The notes under the pieces: model-generated
What the model saw: the letters and a program-made list of their open reading frames with translations, nothing else
Told to the model about the DNA's origin: nothing
The model's database searches: none
Translations under genes and position numbers: made by a program
Assembly: GCF_016901135.1 (NCBI RefSeq)
Contig: NZ_JAFEVL010000061.1
Coordinates: 124,001 to 188,000, forward strand
Source of the DNA: Martinezella lusitana
GTDB lineage: Bacteria > Pseudomonadota > Alphaproteobacteria > Rhizobiales > Rhizobiaceae
DNA: 64,000 nt
Direction: 5' to 3'
Shown: positions 59,985 to 64,000 of the stretch, piece by piece
Layout: the number at the start of each line of letters is the position of its first letter
Numbering within the stretch: the first letter of the stretch is position 1

Positions 59985-61055
59985 TTAGGCGAAGCGCGAC
60001 AGTCGGAAAGGCGAGAGTTCCGCAACCTCCTTGCCATCGAGGATTTCCTCCGCTGCCAGCAGACCGACGAGCGGCGCCAGCGTTACGCCGGAATGAAGGA
60101 CTGCGAGATAGAGCCCTGGCCTGGTGTCGACACCGCCGAGGATGGGCAGGCCGTCTTTCGGCGTCGGACGATAGCCGATGGTATGGAAATCGAGTTCCAA
60201 CGCATCGCCATCCTTCAATGCCGCCTTCACCTTGGCGAAAAGCTCGCCTGCGGCTTTCTGTGGATTGTCGCCGGGAGCGGTGCCGCCGAAATCGCCGCCG
60301 GCAATAATCCGACCTTCCATCGTCTGGCGCATATGCAGTTCCGGGGCCATCACCAGGCCGTTCAGCAGTTTCGGCGCGGGGCGGGAATGAACGATCAGAC
60401 CAGGCGGCGTTTCGAGCGGCACATGAATGCCGGCCGATGCGGCAAGTGCTGCCGTGCCGGCGCCGGCGGCAAGAACGACATGATCGGCGTGCATCGGGCC
60501 TTCGCTTGTCTCAACGCCGGCGATCCTGCCGTTCTCAGTCAATAGACTTGTCACGTCGGTACCGTGTAGCAGCCTCGCGCCATGACGGCTGGCGTCCTCC
60601 AGCAGCAGCTCGGCGGCAGCAACGGGCTCGACGGCGCCTTCTTCGGCGATATGCAACGCATAGTCGGGTGGAGTGGCGAGGTTCGGCTCGATCATGACGC
60701 TCGTCGCGCGATTGACCGGCTGTATACCATAGCCCCAACCATGATGTTGCGCGGCATAGGCATCCAGTTCGGCCTCCGGCATATCCCAGCACAATCCGCC
60801 ACACCAGGACAGCGGCAGACCGGGCAGATCCGCCGCAAGCCGCGACCATTCGGCCATCGAGCGGTGACGGAAATGAAAATAGAACTCGGGATTGCCCCAG
60901 CTGGCATTGATCCAGGCAAAGGAATTCGGCGTTGCCTCGCCACCAATCTTTTGCGCGATCGTCGTAACGGACGCACCCTTGCGCTGGAGATGCCAGGCGA
61001 TGGAGGCGCCGATGATTCCGGCGCCGATGACGATGATTTTCTGAGGGGAGGGCAT
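59985..61055 (-). CDS. FAD-dependent oxidoreductase (DadA-like)
   Basis: A 356-residue flavoprotein of the DAO family. The FAD-binding Rossmann motif is VIGAGIIGASIAW near residue 9, and the C-terminal part has PTPKDGLPILGG, a substrate- and FAD-contacting segment. Members oxidise D-amino acids, glycine, sarcosine or related amines. The neighbours do not indicate the substrate, though a sarcosine oxidase gene lies 2 kb away. Confidence 0.92.
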   Translation of the reverse strand: MPSPQKIIVIGAGIIGASIAWHLQRKGASVTTIAQKIGGEATPNSFAWINASWGNPEFYFHFRHRSMAEWSRLAADLPGLPLSWCGGLCWDMPEAELDAYAAQHHGWGYGIQPVNRATSVMIEPNLATPPDYALHIAEEGAVEPVAAAELLLEDASRHGARLLHGTDVTSLLTENGRIAGVETSEGPMHADHVVLAAGAGTAALAASAGIHVPLETPPGLIVHSRPAPKLLNGLVMAPELHMRQTMEGRIIAGGDFGGTAPGDNPQKAAGELFAKVKAALKDGDALELDFHTIGYRPTPKDGLPILGGVDTRPGLYLAVLHSGVTLAPLVGLLAAEEILDGKEVAELSPFRLSRFA

Positions 61056-61171
61056 GTCGTTGTCTCGTTCGGATGGGGAGGGATTCGAGACTAGGCGTTC
61101 GATGACGCAAAGAAAAGCCGCCGGACGAAGGATCGTCGGCGGCCGAGTGCCTTATTACGATGCTGCCTGTA

Positions 61172-62047
61172 TCAGGAGCCGACGCCGACGCGCGCCAGGC
61201 CATCTTTGGCCGGCTGGTAGTTCGGATCAAGGTTGACGGCATGCTGGTACGAACGGCGGGCTTTCGCCTTGTCGCCTTTGCGCTCGTATACGAAGGCCTG
61301 GTTTGCCCAAGATTGGGCGACCTTGTTGTCCAGGTCGATGGCATGGTTGAAATCGGCGAAGGCGTTATCGTCGTCATTCTGCGCGAGATAGGAAATGCCG
61401 CGGCTATTGTAGGGCTCGGGCGAGTTCGGTGACAGCGAGATCGCCTTGGAGAAATCGTCGATCGCCTTATCCTGCTGATTGCGCTTCTGATAGATCACGC
61501 CGCGACCGTTGAAGGCACGGCCATCCGTCGTTCCCAGGCTGATCGCCTTGGAATAGTCGTTGAATGCGTCGTCGTCGCGACCTGACTGGCGATAGAGATT
61601 GCCCCGGCCGATATAGGCGACGTCGTAGTTGGAATTGATCTGCAGCGCGGCATTGTAGTCCGCGACCGCTTCCGGCAGCTTGCCCATGTTGCGGTAGATG
61701 AGCGCGCGGTTGGCGTAGGCCTGGTAGAACTTCGGATTGAGCTGGATCGCCTGATTGAAGTCCGCAAGCGCGCGGCTGAAATCGCCGCCGCGGCCGTAGG
61801 CCGTCCCGCGAACATTGTAGCCTTCCGGATCCTGTGGATTGGCACTGATGACCGAGGTCAGCGAAGCGATATTCCCCGAGGAGCCCTGCGCCTTGTCGAT
61901 GCGGATCACGCTATCCGTGGAAGCGGTCTGGCAGCCGGACAGGCTGATTGCGGCGAGAATCGCCAAAGCTGGCAGTGCGGCGGCGCGCTTCGAAACAAAA
62001 AAAGACAGGTTCGAAGTGCGGAGCCGTTCGGTAGTCGTGATTGCCAT
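61172..62047 (-). CDS. TPR-containing lipoprotein
   Basis: A 291-residue protein. A lipoprotein signal ends in LSGC near residue 39, so the protein is membrane-anchored in the periplasm. Six or seven tetratricopeptide repeats follow (about 65-285), for example FSRALADFNQAIQLNPKFY. It resembles the NlpI-like scaffold class. The ATG at 62047 is chosen over 62074 because it shortens the polar lead to a normal signal-peptide length; neither has a strong ribosome-binding site. TPR proteins bind other proteins, so the role is open. Confidence 0.9.
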   Translation of the reverse strand: MAITTTERLRTSNLSFFVSKRAAALPALAILAAISLSGCQTASTDSVIRIDKAQGSSGNIASLTSVISANPQDPEGYNVRGTAYGRGGDFSRALADFNQAIQLNPKFYQAYANRALIYRNMGKLPEAVADYNAALQINSNYDVAYIGRGNLYRQSGRDDDAFNDYSKAISLGTTDGRAFNGRGVIYQKRNQQDKAIDDFSKAISLSPNSPEPYNSRGISYLAQNDDDNAFADFNHAIDLDNKVAQSWANQAFVYERKGDKAKARRSYQHAVNLDPNYQPAKDGLARVGVGS

Positions 62048-62184
62048 TATCGGATTCGCTTTCCCATGCGTCATATCAGGCTGTTCTGATTTAATCCGAT
62101 TTGTGCGCAGAATAAATCAAAAAGGCGGTGGCGAACGACTCGCCCCCGCCACACATGCATCTGAAAACGTCGAAAAAACGACGA

Positions 62185-62397
62185 TTAGCGTGCGACCAAG
62201 CCTTCACGCTGTGCGCGCTTGCGTGCCAGCTTGCGAACGCGACGAACAGCTTCAGCCTTCTCGCGAGCACGCTTCTGCGACGGCTTTTCGTAGTAGTCGC
62301 GCATCTTCATTTCGCGGAAAATACCTTCGCGCTGCATCTTCTTCTTGAGAGCGCGGAGAGCCTGGTCGACATTGTTATCGCGGACAAGTACCTGCAC
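62185..62397 (-). CDS. rpsU: 30S ribosomal protein S21
   Basis: A 70-residue very basic protein with the S21 signature VQVLVRDNNVDQALRAL and a C-terminal run of Lys and Arg. It sits in the small ribosomal subunit near the anti-Shine-Dalgarno region. The GTG at 62397 gives the family's usual start; a second GTG at 62406 is only two bases after AAAGGA and less likely. It stands alone. Confidence 0.95.
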   Translation of the reverse strand: MQVLVRDNNVDQALRALKKKMQREGIFREMKMRDYYEKPSQKRAREKAEAVRRVRKLARKRAQREGLVAR

Positions 62398-62745
62398 GAG
62401 AATCACGTTCCTTTGGTTTAGTTGATGCCAGCGGCGACGGCAGCGCCAGGAGGCAAAAATATAACGTTCGCACAGCCGTAGCCTTGCGATTGGTTAGGCG
62501 AGATAGCAGATCGGTTTGTCAAAGTCTAGCCAGATCGTGAGTTTGCAGGGTAAAAAGCGGCTTGTCGAGCGCTGAATTGAGCCGGGAATGTCTTTCTCGC
62601 CTCGTCGCGCCTATCGAACATGGAGTTGACTCGCAATGTTTTGCGACACTGACATGCTCGTGCGAAGATTCTAGATCACAGTCATTTGCGCCATGACGAT
62701 TGCCCGATCTCGGCCGTTGCCTGCGCGCCAAGGGGGAATTGCTGC
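62398..62745. other. Intergenic region upstream of rpsU and the small secreted protein
   Basis: These 348 bases separate two divergent genes and should hold both promoters. For leftward rpsU, TTGACA (minus strand, 62517-62522) with a 17-bp spacer to GCCTAA is a possible sigma-70-type promoter. I see no RNA structure or repeat of note. Confidence 0.4.
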
Positions 62746-63024
62746 ATGACGTTTCATGACCTCGCTGCCGCTGGAAGGTTGATTGCGGCGCCGATGTTCG
62801 GCTTTGCGGTTCTTGTCGCAACGCTTGCGCCTGCTGGAGCCGGCGAAGTGCGTCTCGGAAACAATGTCCGCATCGGCGGTCACGATTTTTCGAATCAGAC
62901 CTTCGACAGCAAGCATCGGGCGCGAATCTATCTTTACGATCGCAAGCCGCCGAAGGAAGGATGCGTCTGGCGCAGCGATGGCCGTGGCGGTCGGGTGAAG
63001 ATCTGCCATCTGCAGCGCAAATAA
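62746..63024 (+). CDS. Small secreted protein of unknown function
   Basis: A 92-residue protein. AAGGGGG precedes the ATG at 62746. A signal peptide covers about residues 1-32 (hydrophobic APMFGFAVLVATLAP, cleavage near AGAGE). The mature part, about 60 residues, is basic and has two Cys residues (EGCVW and KICHL) that could form a disulfide bond. No family is recognised. It is followed 162 bases later by soxB. Confidence 0.7.
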   Translation: MTFHDLAAAGRLIAAPMFGFAVLVATLAPAGAGEVRLGNNVRIGGHDFSNQTFDSKHRARIYLYDRKPPKEGCVWRSDGRGGRVKICHLQRK

Positions 63025-63186
63025 AGCTGCTAACAAACGATAAGTTGGCCGTTCGATCGCGTTCCAATTTTAACCGTGTCGAAAGCCGGTCCTGAATGCG
63101 TCGCAAAAGAGCCGTTGTGTCGGTTTTTGATTTGCGATTTGTATGACCGATAATAAAGGGCTCTGGCCTGAAGGAGTTGAGGGCGA

Positions 63187-64000
63187 ATGCGTAAATACTC
63201 GGTTTTTGCCGTGGCAAGGGAAGCGATGCGGGCCCACAAGGGCTGGGAGGCCCAATGGACCTCGCCGGAGCCGCGCAAGGAGTATGACGTCATCATCATC
63301 GGCGCCGGTGGTCATGGCCTGGGCGCGGCCTACTATCTCGCCAAGGAGCACGGCATCACCAATGTCGCCGTTATCGAGAAGGGCTGGCTCGGCGGCGGCA
63401 ATACCGGCCGCAACACCACCATCATCCGCTCGAACTATCTCTATGAAGAGAGCATGCACATCTACGAGCATTCGATGAAGCTCTGGGAAGGGCTGTCTCA
63501 GGATCTCAATTACAATGTCATGTATTCGCCGCGCGGCGTGATGATGCTGTCGCACAATGTGCACGACCAGCAATCGTTCAAACGGCATATCCACGCCAAC
63601 CGCCTCTATGGCATCGACAATGAATGGCTGACGCCGGAGCAGGCCAAGGCCTTCTGTCCGCCGCTCGATATTTCCGGCAGTGCGCGTTACCCCATCAATG
63701 GCGCCGCCCTGCAGCGTCGCGGCGGCACCGCGCGGCACGATGCGGTCGCCTGGGGCTTTGCCCGCGCGGCGTCGGATCGCGGTGTGCATATCATCCAGAA
63801 TTGCGAAGTGACCGGCATCCAGCGCGGACCGGATGGACGTGTGACCGGCGTCGATACGAGCCGCGGTTTCATCGGCGCCAAGAAGATCGGCGTCTCCGCA
63901 GCCGGCCATACCACCGTCGTCATGCAGATGGCGGGCGTGCGCGTGCCGCTGCAGTCGAGCCCGCTGCAGGCGCTTGTTTCCGAGCCGCTGAAGCCGATCT
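63187..64000 (+). CDS. soxB: Sarcosine oxidase subunit beta (partial, cut by window end)
   Basis: The first 271 residues of the beta subunit of heterotetrameric sarcosine oxidase. The FAD-binding motif is VIIIGAGGHGLGAA near residue 35, and EKGWLGGGNTGRNTT lies beyond it; the N-terminal MRKYSVFAVAREAMR is typical of rhizobial SoxB. The enzyme oxidises sarcosine to glycine and formaldehyde with tetrahydrofolate. soxD, soxA and soxG would be expected to follow outside the window. The gene is about 65 percent complete. Confidence 0.96.
   Translation, partial: MRKYSVFAVAREAMRAHKGWEAQWTSPEPRKEYDVIIIGAGGHGLGAAYYLAKEHGITNVAVIEKGWLGGGNTGRNTTIIRSNYLYEESMHIYEHSMKLWEGLSQDLNYNVMYSPRGVMMLSHNVHDQQSFKRHIHANRLYGIDNEWLTPEQAKAFCPPLDISGSARYPINGAALQRRGGTARHDAVAWGFARAASDRGVHIIQNCEVTGIQRGPDGRVTGVDTSRGFIGAKKIGVSAAGHTTVVMQMAGVRVPLQSSPLQALVSEPLKPI

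Overview
The window looks like a chromosomal stretch of a Rhizobiaceae alphaproteobacterium, most likely Rhizobium sensu lato. The evidence is high GC, strong third-position GC bias, proteins of rhizobial type throughout, and intergenic palindromic elements of the RIME kind known from rhizobia. I found no tRNA, rRNA, phage, insertion sequence or CRISPR array. The content is mainly metabolic and regulatory: 61 genes (two cut by the window edges), with many short operons.

Layout. 1-3491: a gene end, then a leftward gltX-lysS-small protein operon. 3856-6020: a small secreted protein, a TerC-type membrane protein and an AraC/GyrI-type regulator. 6130-9832: a TetR repressor divergent from an EmrA/EmrB-type efflux pump, with two matching operators between them. 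9972-14029: xylose catabolism (LacI-type regulator, xylB, xylA), with a RIME-like element between xylB and xylA. 14070-21957: a sugar utilisation locus of unknown substrate (LacI regulator, VOC protein, RbsABC-type importer, TIM-barrel isomerase, Gfo/Idh/MocA dehydrogenase), tied together by repeated TGTAAA..TTTACA operators. 22018-24768: DoxX, a GH1 beta-glucosidase and an FMN reductase. 24879-31541: a CHASE4-GGDEF-EAL protein, TrhO, CHAD and CYTH proteins, Eda and a DUF533 protein. 31549-34301: a nickel/cobalt exporter with a DUF1007 partner, and a LysR regulator. 34302-36651: a long noncoding leader that fits the alphaproteobacterial speF RNA motif, then ornithine decarboxylase and a GNAT acetyltransferase. 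36776-40976: a diguanylate cyclase, a di-heme peroxidase and a phosphoesterase. 41422-44340: a compact CobW GTPase/WD40/CysE operon with a Zur-box-like site upstream. 44444-49486: VapBC, a creatininase-like protein, MarR and LacI regulators, a hydroxyacid dehydrogenase and a PuuD-like hydrolase. 49779-54552: an orphan TRAP binding protein, an EAL protein with a degenerate GGDEF domain, and a FeeM-like acyltransferase. 54733-58038: an aa3 oxidase subunit IV followed by the three-gene transhydrogenase pntAA-pntAB-pntB. 58074-64000: an HWE-type kinase, a DadA-like oxidoreductase, a TPR lipoprotein, rpsU, a small secreted protein and the start of sarcosine oxidase soxB.

How the genes work together. 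Carbon uptake and oxidation dominate: xylose to xylulose 5-phosphate, an unknown sugar or glycoside through the RbsABC-type locus, beta-glucoside hydrolysis, the Entner-Doudoroff aldolase Eda, and sarcosine oxidation. Transhydrogenase could balance the NADPH and NADH formed. Three c-di-GMP proteins lie within 29 kb. Metal handling appears twice, as the Ni/Co exporter with DUF1007 and as the CobW operon. No single large novel system stands out. The best leads are the operator-linked sugar locus, the CobW-WD40-CysE operon, the EAL/FeeM neighbourhood, the phosphoesterase/di-heme peroxidase pair and the structured leader of ornithine decarboxylase.
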